In this document: piece after piece, positions 1 to 6,003 of the stretch
Layout: each line of letters opens with the position of its first letter
Position numbering within the stretch: position 1 is the first letter of the stretch
Source of the DNA: Oscillospiraceae bacterium
GTDB taxonomy: Bacteria; Bacillota; Clostridia; Oscillospirales; Oscillospiraceae
Assembly (NCBI GenBank): GCA_009776905.1
Contig: WRMX01000147.1
Location: 1-6,034 of the forward strand
Direction: 5' to 3'
DNA: 6,034 nt
Translations under genes and position numbers: made by a program
The notes under the pieces: generated by a model
What the model was told of the DNA's origin: nothing
Database searches by the model: none
Seen by the model: only the letters and a program-made list of their open reading frames with translations

Positions 1-396
1 GGTGGGTGGGGGTTTGGCCGGAGCGGCGGCAGGTGTTTGAGCGGCCGCGGTTTTGGCGGGGGTGATGGCAGCGCCGGAATGACAGAGGATTCCGGCGCGT
101 TTGTTGACGAGAAGTATGTTGTCGTCTTCGTATATGATGTCAAGCGTTGGTTTTGAGATTTGAAGATATGCTGCTTCTTCGCTGTTGCTGTAGAAGAACT
201 CGTCGTTGATGTACATCTGCACGGTGTCGCCTTGCACGAGCTTGGTGTCGCGTTTTGCGCCTTTGTTATTGATTTTGATGCGTTTTAGCCTGATGTACTT
301 TTGCAATAGCGAGTCCGGCAGCTTTGGGACGGTTTTTGCTGTGAATCTGTCCAGTCGTTGGCCGGCGTCGTTTTTGCCTATTTGGTATTGTTTCAT
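1..396 (-). CDS. RluA-family RNA pseudouridine synthase, N-terminal part (cut by window edge)
   Basis: The reverse strand is open for 132 codons from an ATG at 396-394 to the window edge. Residues about 11-60 resemble an S4 RNA-binding domain (GQRLDRF, then LLQKYIRLKRIKIN and a GD turn near 56-57). Residues 85-106 (LDIIYEDDNILLVNKRAG followed by ILCHS) match the opening strand of the RluA/RluC/RluD catalytic domain, which isomerises uridine to pseudouridine in rRNA or tRNA. The catalytic Asp, in an HRLD-type motif in this family, lies outside the window, so activity and target cannot be judged. Residues 109-132 are low complexity (10 Ala, 6 Pro and 4 Thr of 24), which is odd at this point in the fold. 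The start overlaps the stop of the DHH gene (TGATG), and no clear Shine-Dalgarno precedes it, so translational coupling is likely. The family call is firm; the subfamily is open. Confidence 0.88.
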   Translation of the reverse strand, partial: MKQYQIGKNDAGQRLDRFTAKTVPKLPDSLLQKYIRLKRIKINNKGAKRDTKLVQGDTVQMYINDEFFYSNSEEAAYLQISKPTLDIIYEDDNILLVNKRAGILCHSGAAITPAKTAAAQTPAAAPAKPPPT

Positions 397-1313
397 CAGG
401 CGTTGTCGGATTTCATCTTGGCGACGAGCTCAGCGATCGTCTTGTCCGCATCATCATAGTCGACCTGGCAGGTGCCGACCTGGAAATGGCCGCCTCCGCC
501 ATATTTCAACATCAAAGCCCCGACGTCCGTTTTGCATGTGCGGTTCATGATGCTGTGGCCGACCGCTATCGGACAATTTTGCTTGCCTCTGCCATCGACG
601 GCCCATATCGATATGTTCTGCTCGTCATATAGGCTATATATCAGGAACCTGTTGCCCGTGTAGATTGTTTCGACGCCGCGAAGGTCCGTTATGATGACAT
701 TGCCATCGATTCTTGTGTATGTCGTCAGCATGTCTCTGAACAATGCGTCTTGCTCAAAATATAGTTCGACTCGTTCTTGCACGTCAGGATTGGCGAGGAT
801 TTGGTTTATGTCTTGAGTGGCGCAAGCGTCGATGAGGTTTTCCATCAGCTCATAGTTGCTGATGCGGAAGTCGCGGAACCGCCCGAGGCCCGTGCGCGGG
901 TCCATGATGAAACCGAGGAGAACCCAGCCTTCGGGGCGGAGGACTTCCTCTTTTGTGAGCTTTGCTGCATCGACTTTGTCGACGGCTATGACCATTGTCT
1001 CGAAATGAGGGTGTTTCGCTTTGCCGCCGTAGTATTCGTAGATGACGCGCGCGGCGCTGTCGTCTATGCGGCTGACGCCTTCGAATTCCATGTCCTCGCC
1101 AAGGCGTTCGCTTTCGCTGGAGTGGTGGTCGAACCAGAGTTTGCAGCCTTTGACATATGGTACGTTCGCTAGGACGTCGTTGTCTGTGACTTCCACGAGG
1201 CCGTCTTGCATGTCTTTTGGGTGTACGAACTTCCAGGAGTCTATGATGCCGAATTCTTTGAGCAGGGCGGCGCAGGCGAGTCCGTCGAAGTCCGATCTTG
1301 TTAGTAAGCGCAT
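396..1313 (-). CDS. DHH-family phosphoesterase (exopolyphosphatase/nanoRNase-like)
   Basis: This 305-residue cytoplasmic protein has the DHH superfamily metal-site motifs in order. They are RSDFDG at 6-11 (D8, D10), FDHHSSE at 61-67 (D62, H63, H64) and AVDKVD at 110-115 (D112). A C-terminal DHHA1-like substrate-binding region carries a GGGGH motif at 272-276. Family members are Mn-dependent enzymes that hydrolyse phosphodiester or phosphoanhydride bonds in substrates such as short RNA, pApA-type dinucleotides or polyphosphate. Proteins of this subtype are often labelled exopolyphosphatase, but the sequence does not fix the substrate. The start is well supported: AAAGGAGG lies 6 bases upstream of the ATG. 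The length suits a stand-alone DHH-DHHA1 enzyme, with no CBS or DRTGG domains. It is the first gene of a leftward unit, and its stop overlaps the start of the pseudouridine synthase, which favours an RNA-related role by context only. Confidence 0.93.
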   Translation of the reverse strand: MRLLTRSDFDGLACAALLKEFGIIDSWKFVHPKDMQDGLVEVTDNDVLANVPYVKGCKLWFDHHSSESERLGEDMEFEGVSRIDDSAARVIYEYYGGKAKHPHFETMVIAVDKVDAAKLTKEEVLRPEGWVLLGFIMDPRTGLGRFRDFRISNYELMENLIDACATQDINQILANPDVQERVELYFEQDALFRDMLTTYTRIDGNVIITDLRGVETIYTGNRFLIYSLYDEQNISIWAVDGRGKQNCPIAVGHSIMNRTCKTDVGALMLKYGGGGHFQVGTCQVDYDDADKTIAELVAKMKSDNA

Positions 1314-1319
1314 ATTCTG

Positions 1320-1327
1320 CCTCCTTT
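1320..1327 (-). promoter_or_regulatory. Strong Shine-Dalgarno of the DHH gene
   Basis: On the reverse strand this reads AAAGGAGG, a near-perfect anti-16S match, with a 6-base spacer to the ATG at 1313-1311. It fixes the start of the DHH gene. It is much stronger than the sites in front of the two rightward genes. Confidence 0.9.
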
Positions 1328-1345
1328 GTATGTGTGAGTGTGGCT

Positions 1346-1374
1346 ACTTTATCATATTTTTTTGCAATTGACAA
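1346..1374 (-). promoter_or_regulatory. Candidate sigma-A-type promoter for the leftward DHH-RluA unit
   Basis: Read leftward, TTGTCA (1374-1369, 5 of 6 to consensus) is followed by a 17-base spacer and TAAAGT (1351-1346, 4 of 6). The spacer holds an A run. Transcription would start near 1340, leaving a leader of roughly 25-30 bases that contains the AAAGGAGG site. Spacing and position fit well, but the -10 match is only moderate. A TATGAT at 1357-1352 overlaps the spacer but has no good -35 at the right distance. Confidence 0.45.
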
Positions 1375-1387
1375 TGGATTTTTGTTA

Positions 1388-1416
1388 TTGCTAAAGTGTG
1401 AATTTCATTGTATAAT
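1388..1416 (+). promoter_or_regulatory. Candidate promoter for the hybrid histidine kinase
   Basis: TTGCTA (1388-1393, 4 of 6) is followed by a 17-base spacer and a perfect TATAAT (1411-1416). The start would fall near 1423, giving a leader of about 215 bases that includes most of the 83-bp tandem repeat. The TATAAT lies in the left arm of the first hairpin (1410-1438), so the repeat region overlaps the promoter. A perfect TTGACA at 1368-1373 with TAAAGT at 1392-1397 (18-base spacer) is a second possible rightward promoter. Its -35 box occupies almost the same bases as the -35 of the leftward promoter. Confidence 0.5.
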
Positions 1417-1438
1417 GATTGCTGCGCAATCATTATAC
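1410..1438. repeat. Perfect 13-bp inverted repeat with 3-base loop
   Basis: GTATAATGATTGC (1410-1422), loop TGC, and GCAATCATTATAC (1426-1438) form a perfect 13-bp stem. It is the extended first version of the short hairpin that recurs at 1498-1516 and 1581-1599 with 8-bp stems. The left arm contains the TATAAT box. Symmetry places a second TATAAT on the reverse strand, but no acceptable -35 lies behind that one. It could be a protein-binding operator, a transcript hairpin or a mobile-repeat end. The sequence alone does not decide. Confidence 0.85.
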
Positions 1439-1609
1439 TTTTGATTTTATGAATATCGTCTTGCTCCCGCCTGCGGCGGAACCGCAAGACACGATATATG
1501 ATTGCTGCGCAATCATCATACTTTTGATTTTATGAATATCGTCTTGCTCCCGCCTGCGGCGGAACCGCAAGACACGATATATGATTGCTGCGCAATCATC
1601 ATACTTTTG
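1415..1609. repeat. 83-bp tandem repeat, about 2.35 copies, with nested hairpins
   Basis: Copy 1 is 1415-1497, copy 2 is 1498-1580, and a partial third copy of 29 bases is 1581-1609. Copies 1 and 2 differ at one base only (T1434 versus C1517). Each unit has hairpin A (ATGATTGC, loop TGC, GCAATCAT), a T-rich linker and a larger hairpin B. In copy 1, B pairs 1453-1459 with 1491-1497 and 1460-1464 with 1484-1488, and ends in an inner stem CCGCC, loop TGC, GGCGG (1467-1479). Copy 2 of B is 1536-1580. Near identity suggests recent duplication. The unit length is not a multiple of three and the region precedes the natural start of the kinase, so it reads as non-coding. It resembles REP- or MITE-like intergenic repeats of Firmicutes; the family is not recognised. 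Confidence 0.95.
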
Positions 1610-1621
1610 GTTAAAATACGC

Positions 1622-1627
1622 GGGGGA
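1622..1627 (+). promoter_or_regulatory. Weak G-rich ribosome binding site of the kinase
   Basis: GGGGGA lies 9 bases before a GTG at 1637-1639 and 12 bases before the adjacent ATG at 1640-1642. It is the only purine-rich run near the predicted signal peptide. The spacing slightly favours GTG, while codon preference favours ATG. The two choices differ by a single residue. Confidence 0.4.
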
Positions 1628-1639
1628 CATGGTATTGTG

Positions 1640-4600
1640 ATGATCAGACATAATTCTTTCAAGGCTATATATGTGTTGCTTGCTTTTTTGTTGCTGTTCG
1701 GCGTGTTTGCAGGTTGCGAGAAGGTGGACGGCGTCGAGCACGCGGAGCCGCGCGCGACATATAAGACGTACCGTGACATTCCCAATGTTACGATGGCTGA
1801 GATAGATGCCATCGAAGCGCTTCGCGGCGAGGTTGATTTTTTTGTATATGGGGCGAACCCTACGACCGAGACCTTTGTCGACGAAAATGGTGAAATCAAC
1901 GGTTACACCGCGCTGTTTTGCGAGTGGTTGTCCGGCTTGTTCGGCATTCCGTTCAAGCCGTCGCTTTATGGTTGGTCGGAATTGAACGAAAAGCTTTTTG
2001 ACGAGAGCATAGATTTCACGGGGGAGCTGACGGCGAACGCGGACAGGCGCGTTAATTTCAACTATTTGATGACCGATGCGATCGCTGAACGTTCCATCAA
2101 ATACATGCAGATCGTCAACAGCCCGGCAATTTCCGAAATTAAGGGAAAGCGTACATTGCGGTACGCCTTCCTCGACGGGGCGACGACGGGAAATGATGTC
2201 AGAACGCTTGCTTTTGAGGATTTTGAGGCGGTTTATGTCGATGATTATGAAGAGGCGTATTCGCTTTTGAAAAGCGGCGCCGTCGATGCTTTCTTTGAGG
2301 AAGGGATCGCGGAGGCGGCTTTTGATGTTTATGGCGACGTGGTCGCCGTGGACTTTTTTCCGTTGATATATAGCCCTGTTTCGCTTACGACGCATAATCC
2401 GAAATATGCTCCGATTATTTCCATTGTTCAAAAAGCTTTGGACGATGGGGCCAACCGCTACCTCACGGAGCTGTATAGCACTGGCCAGGTGCTTTACAGA
2501 AAGCATAAGATGCACCAGCTGCTCACCGATGAGGAACTCGAGTTTATTGCCGCAAACCCGGTGATTTCTTTGGCTGCCGAGTATGATAATTACCCTATCA
2601 GCTTTTATGACATGAGAAACCACGAATGGCAGGGGATCACGTTTGATGTGTTGGATGAGCTCTATTCATTGACGGGCTTGACATATAAGATCGTGAACGA
2701 AACACATACCGATTGGCCTGATTTATTGAAATTGCTTGACACCGGCGAGGCATCGATGATTTCCGAGTTGATTTACTTTAAGGAGAGGGAGGGGTTGTAC
2801 CTTTGGCCAAAAACCGCGATCCTCACCGACCATTACGCATTGATATCCAAAACGGATTTTCGAAATGTGAACATTAACGAGATACTTTATCTGCGTGTCG
2901 GATTGACAATGGACACCGCGCATACCGCGCTTTTCAACAGTTGGTTTCCAAACCATAGGTCGACCATTGTTTATGATAGCTCCGACCTTGCGTTTGATGC
3001 GCTGCAGCATGGTGAGATCGATCTTGTGATGGCCAGCCAGAGCCAGTTGCTGATCCTCACGAATTATCGCGAGTTGTCGGGATATAAGGCAAACGTCGTT
3101 TTTGACCAGTCGTTCGATTCTACATTAGGGTTCAACAAGGACAGCGTGGTGCTGTGTTCGATCGTCGATAAGGCGATGCGGTTGATTGAGACCAAGCTGA
3201 TAGCGGACCAGTGGACGCGGCGTACGTACGATTATTCCGCGAAATTGGCCCAGGCGCAGAGGCCTTGGCTGGGAGGCGGGGCGGCGCTGCTTTTGTTGAT
3301 CATCATTTTGCTCTACATTCTCTTCAGAAGGACACGCAGCGAGAGGGAGCGGTTTGAGGTGCTCGCGCAGAGCCGCACTGCCAAGCTTGAGGCGGTCAAC
3401 AACAATTATAAGGGCGTCATATGGAGCGTCGACAGCACCGGCATCATAACGAATTTCAGGGGGCAGTTTCTGGAGGTCATCGGGGTGCAGCCTTCGTTTA
3501 TCGAGGGGAAGAACATCGATGACGATACCGCGCGGGTGAAGCATATAGACATTGTCGATAATGTAAAGAAAACTTTCCAGCATGGCGCGCAGGAGTGGAT
3601 CAGCGAGATCGACGATGGGGTGTTCCATTCATATACGACTCCGGTTTACGATCTTGACGGCGTCATCACCGACGTCGTTGGCAGCACGGATGATGTGACG
3701 GAATTGACGATGCTCCAGCGCGAGCTGGAGACCGCCGTCGAGGCTGCGGAATCGGCCAATCAGGCGAAGTCAGTTTTCCTTGCGAACATGAGCCACGAAA
3801 TCAGGACGCCGATGAATGCGATCATCGGGATGACATCGATCGGCATGTCTGCTGTCGAGGTCGATAGGATGAAATATTGTTTTACGAAGATTCAGGACGC
3901 TTCGCAGCATTTGCTCGGCGTCATAAACGATATCCTCGATATGTCGAAAATCGAAGCCGGAAAGTTTGAATTGTCTCTTGTGGAATTTAACTTTGAAAAA
4001 ATGCTTCAACGGGTCGTCAATGTCATTAATTTCCGTGTCGAGGAGAAGCAGCAGAAGTTCTCCGTGCATATCGACAAGAGCATCCCGAAGACGCTCGTCG
4101 GGGACGACCAGCGCATTTCTCAGGTTATTACGAACCTTTTGTCAAACGCTGTCAAGTTTACCGCCGATTGCGGGATGATCAGCCTGGATGCGAGTTTTTT
4201 ACGGGACGAAAACGATGCTTCCGTCATTAAGTTCACCGTGACCGATTCGGGCATCGGCATCAGCGAGGAGCAGATGGCGCGGCTTTTCCGCGCGTTCCAG
4301 CAGGCAGAGGACAGCACGACGCGGAAGTTCGGCGGAAGCGGTTTGGGCCTCGTGATTTCCAAGAATATCGTGGAGCTCATGGACGGCAGGATATGGGTGG
4401 AATCGGAACTGGGCAAAGGCTCTACATTTGCCTTTGAGATTCCGTTGAAAAAGGGCTCTGATAGAAGGGTCAGGCTATTGCCGCGCGATATGGGCATTTT
4501 TGACGTCAGGACAATGGTCGTCGACGACGATTCTGAGGTTCTTGTGTATTTCAAGGAAATCATGCAGGAGTCGGGCATGCTTTGCGATGTCGCGATGAGC

Positions 4601-5308
4601 GGCGAAGATGCGCTCCGGATCGTCGACGAGAACGGCATGTATAATATTTATTTCGTGGATTGGATTATGCCGGGCATCGACGGGGTGGAGCTTACGAGGA
4701 TGCTGAAGGAGCGGGCCATCGAGCCTGGAAAAGCCGTCGTCGTCATGATTTCTTCGGCGGATTTGAATGAAATCGAGGAAAAGGCGAGAGCCGCGGGCGT
4801 CGACAAATTCCTTGCCAAGCCCCTGTTCCCGTCGGCCATCATCAATGTCATCAACGAGTGCCTCGGCTATGACGAGGCGCAGGCGGAGAGGGCGCAGACG
4901 TCTACTCCTGAGGATTTCGTGGGGCGGCGGATTCTTTTGGCCGAGGATGTGGACATCAACCGCGAGATCGTTCTTGCGCTGCTTGAGCCGACGCATTTGG
5001 AAATCGATTGCGCGGAAAACGGGGCTGAGGCTGTCAGAATTTTCAGCGAGGCTCCGGATAGGTACGATATGATTTTCATGGATGTGCAGATGCCGGAGAT
5101 GGATGGCTATGAGGCGACGCGCAGGATCAGGGCTATCGACCTGCCAAAGGCGAAGAGCATCCCGATCATTGCCATGACCGCGAACGTATTTCGCGAGGAT
5201 GTGGAGAAGTGCTTGAAGGCGGGGATGGACGACCATGTCGGAAAGCCTTTGGATTATGATGAGGTTCTCAGGCAGTTGAAGTGGCATATTTTGGGCATCC
5301 ATGAATGA
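1640..5308 (+). CDS. BvgS/EvgS-type hybrid sensor histidine kinase with two solute-binding modules and two receivers
   Basis: This 1222-residue membrane sensor begins with a lipoprotein-like signal peptide (hydrophobic 9-24, FAGC with Cys26). Two SBP_bac_3-like Venus flytrap modules follow (about 58-285 and 296-535; the second opens LTDEELEFIAANPVI). Next come one membrane helix (544-562), a short linker, PAS (about 586-690), a short helical linker and HisKA with MSHEIRTPMN (His719). The HATPase shows an N box (N836), DSGIGI (D869) and GGSGLG (898-903). Receiver 1 has D962/D963, phospho-Asp D1007 and K1060; receiver 2 has E1102/D1103, D1148 and K1202. All key residues are present, so kinase and receivers look active. 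The expected role is sensing a small extracellular solute and passing phosphate from His to Asp. There is no HPt domain and no neighbouring regulator, so the output is unknown. An in-frame TTG at 1502 would add 46 repeat-derived residues before the signal peptide and is rejected. Confidence 0.95.
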   Translation: MIRHNSFKAIYVLLAFLLLFGVFAGCEKVDGVEHAEPRATYKTYRDIPNVTMAEIDAIEALRGEVDFFVYGANPTTETFVDENGEINGYTALFCEWLSGLFGIPFKPSLYGWSELNEKLFDESIDFTGELTANADRRVNFNYLMTDAIAERSIKYMQIVNSPAISEIKGKRTLRYAFLDGATTGNDVRTLAFEDFEAVYVDDYEEAYSLLKSGAVDAFFEEGIAEAAFDVYGDVVAVDFFPLIYSPVSLTTHNPKYAPIISIVQKALDDGANRYLTELYSTGQVLYRKHKMHQLLTDEELEFIAANPVISLAAEYDNYPISFYDMRNHEWQGITFDVLDELYSLTGLTYKIVNETHTDWPDLLKLLDTGEASMISELIYFKEREGLYLWPKTAILTDHYALISKTDFRNVNINEILYLRVGLTMDTAHTALFNSWFPNHRSTIVYDSSDLAFDALQHGEIDLVMASQSQLLILTNYRELSGYKANVVFDQSFDSTLGFNKDSVVLCSIVDKAMRLIETKLIADQWTRRTYDYSAKLAQAQRPWLGGGAALLLLIIILLYILFRRTRSERERFEVLAQSRTAKLEAVNNNYKGVIWSVDSTGIITNFRGQFLEVIGVQPSFIEGKNIDDDTARVKHIDIVDNVKKTFQHGAQEWISEIDDGVFHSYTTPVYDLDGVITDVVGSTDDVTELTMLQRELETAVEAAESANQAKSVFLANMSHEIRTPMNAIIGMTSIGMSAVEVDRMKYCFTKIQDASQHLLGVINDILDMSKIEAGKFELSLVEFNFEKMLQRVVNVINFRVEEKQQKFSVHIDKSIPKTLVGDDQRISQVITNLLSNAVKFTADCGMISLDASFLRDENDASVIKFTVTDSGIGISEEQMARLFRAFQQAEDSTTRKFGGSGLGLVISKNIVELMDGRIWVESELGKGSTFAFEIPLKKGSDRRVRLLPRDMGIFDVRTMVVDDDSEVLVYFKEIMQESGMLCDVAMSGEDALRIVDENGMYNIYFVDWIMPGIDGVELTRMLKERAIEPGKAVVVMISSADLNEIEEKARAAGVDKFLAKPLFPSAIINVINECLGYDEAQAERAQTSTPEDFVGRRILLAEDVDINREIVLALLEPTHLEIDCAENGAEAVRIFSEAPDRYDMIFMDVQMPEMDGYEATRRIRAIDLPKAKSIPIIAMTANVFREDVEKCLKAGMDDHVGKPLDYDEVLRQLKWHILGIHE

Positions 5309-5346
5309 GGCAAAGCAAACGTCTGCCTCACCGTGCGGCGTCCGGG

Positions 5347-5375
5347 TTGTGGGGGCGGAGCCCTCACGTTAGAAT
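5347..5375 (+). promoter_or_regulatory. Weak candidate promoter for the cyclophilin gene
   Basis: TTGTGG (5347-5352, 3 of 6) is followed by a 17-base spacer and TAGAAT (5370-5375, 5 of 6). A start near 5382 would lie upstream of the ATG at 5398 but downstream of the ATG at 5377, which would favour the shorter protein. The -35 is poor, and cotranscription with the kinase is an equally good explanation. Confidence 0.25.
5349..5367. repeat. Short GC-rich hairpin between the kinase and cyclophilin genes
   Basis: GTGGGGGC (5349-5356), loop GGA, and GCCCTCAC (5360-5367) pair over 8 positions with one G-U wobble. No T run follows, so it is not a canonical intrinsic terminator. It lies in the 89-base gap and inside the spacer of a possible promoter. 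It could moderate read-through or mRNA processing, or it could be a chance GC fold. Confidence 0.5.
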
Positions 5376-5378
5376 TAT

Positions 5379-5385
5379 GGAAGGG
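5379..5385 (+). promoter_or_regulatory. Ribosome binding site of the cyclophilin
   Basis: GGAAGGG lies 12 bases before the ATG at 5398. That spacing is longer than usual, but this is the best purine-rich run in the gap. The alternative in-frame ATG at 5377 has no comparable site at normal distance. Confidence 0.4.
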
Positions 5386-5397
5386 TTGGCCGTTAAA

Positions 5398-6003
5398 ATG
5401 AAAAAGGTTGTTGCTGTTGCTTTGGCGCTTGTGTTGGCGTTTTGCTGTTTCGCTGCCGGGTGCAAGAAGAAGTCCGACATTATCCATGCGACGATTACCA
5501 TGGAGGACGGCGGCGTCATAACTCTGGAGCTTTATCCTGAAGTCGCGCCGCAATCTGTGCGCAATTTCGTGTATTTGGCGCGCGATGGGTTTTATGACGG
5601 GCTGAAGTTTCATAGGATAATGAAGGGTTTTATGATCCAGGGCGGCGACCCTCTGGCGTCCGGTACCGGCGGCCCGGGCTATTCGATATTCGGGGAATTT
5701 AGCTCGAATGGGTTCAAGAACGAGCTTAAGCATACGCGGGGGGTCATTTCGATGGCGAGGAGCGGCGACCCCGATTCTGCGGGTTCGCAGTTTTTCATCA
5801 TGCACGCGGATGAGCCGGGGCTGGATGGCGATTATGCGGCGTTTGGGAAGGTCACGAGCGGCCTGGATGTCGTCGATAGGATCGCCGAGACGCCTAATTC
5901 GGGGCCGAATGGGGCTGTTGCGCCGGAGGACATGCCGGTGATTAAGTCGATTACTATTGATGATGATGTTGAGTTGCCGGAGCCTGTGAGGTTTGACAGA
6001 TAG
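5398..6003 (+). CDS. Lipoprotein cyclophilin-type peptidyl-prolyl cis-trans isomerase
   Basis: The protein has 201 residues. It begins with a classic lipoprotein signal (MKKVVAVALALVLAF and lipobox FAAGC, Cys22), so it should be anchored on the outer face of the membrane. The rest is a compact bacterial cyclophilin domain. It shows FHRIMKGFMIQGG (R73, F78, Q81), GVISMAR, GSQFFIMH (F132, F133) and LDGDYAAFG. The catalytic Arg and the hydrophobic proline pocket are kept. Leu replaces the cyclophilin A Trp and Tyr replaces its His in the last motif, both common in bacterial members. Members of this family speed proline isomerisation during folding of exported proteins. It follows the kinase by 89 bases on the same strand. 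An in-frame ATG at 5377 would add seven residues (MEGLAVK); the 5398 start gives a cleaner signal peptide and has the better binding site. Confidence 0.95.
   Translation: MKKVVAVALALVLAFCCFAAGCKKKSDIIHATITMEDGGVITLELYPEVAPQSVRNFVYLARDGFYDGLKFHRIMKGFMIQGGDPLASGTGGPGYSIFGEFSSNGFKNELKHTRGVISMARSGDPDSAGSQFFIMHADEPGLDGDYAAFGKVTSGLDVVDRIAETPNSGPNGAVAPEDMPVIKSITIDDDVELPEPVRFDR

Larger units (their letters stand above)
1314..1639. other. Divergent intergenic region between the DHH gene and the kinase gene
   Basis: This 326-base stretch holds no gene that can be supported. From left to right it contains the DHH Shine-Dalgarno and leftward promoter (to 1374), an AT-rich spacer with the rightward promoter (1388-1416), the 83-bp tandem repeat (1415-1609) and a short G-rich run before the kinase start. 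No riboswitch, T-box or tRNA-like fold was recognised. The short hairpins are followed by interrupted T runs (ACTTTTGATTTT in copies 1 and 2). That makes weak transcription attenuation possible but not demonstrated. Confidence 0.8.

Noticed and set aside
777..1172. 131-codon forward frame opposite the DHH gene
   Set aside because: Antisense shadow of a gene with intact DHH motifs; no family resemblance.
1415..1609. CRISPR array
   Set aside because: The units are directly abutting tandem copies with no variable spacers, and no cas gene is present.
1502..1639. TTG-started N-terminal extension of the kinase
   Set aside because: It is encoded by the tandem repeat, has no ribosome binding site of its own, and would place a signal peptide inside the protein. 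The start near 1637-1640 is preferred.
1423..1639. Riboswitch or T-box in the kinase leader
   Set aside because: All the structure seen is explained by the repeat copies; no conserved aptamer core or T-box motif was recognised.
1433..2623. 396-codon open frame on the reverse strand through the repeat and the kinase N-terminus
   Set aside because: It has no recognisable domain, an Arg/Ile-rich composition typical of an antisense shadow, and lies opposite clearly conserved flytrap sequence.
4475..5302. 275-codon reverse-strand open frame opposite the receivers
   Set aside because: His/Arg-rich antisense translation of two conserved receiver domains; no family motif and no ribosome site seen.
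5349..5367. Intrinsic terminator after the kinase gene
   Set aside because: The 8-bp stem is GC-rich but is followed by GTTAGAATTATGG rather than a T run.
5305..5397. Upstream ATG at 5305 as the cyclophilin start
   Set aside because: It overlaps the kinase stop and would add a 31-residue non-signal extension in front of a clean lipoprotein signal peptide.
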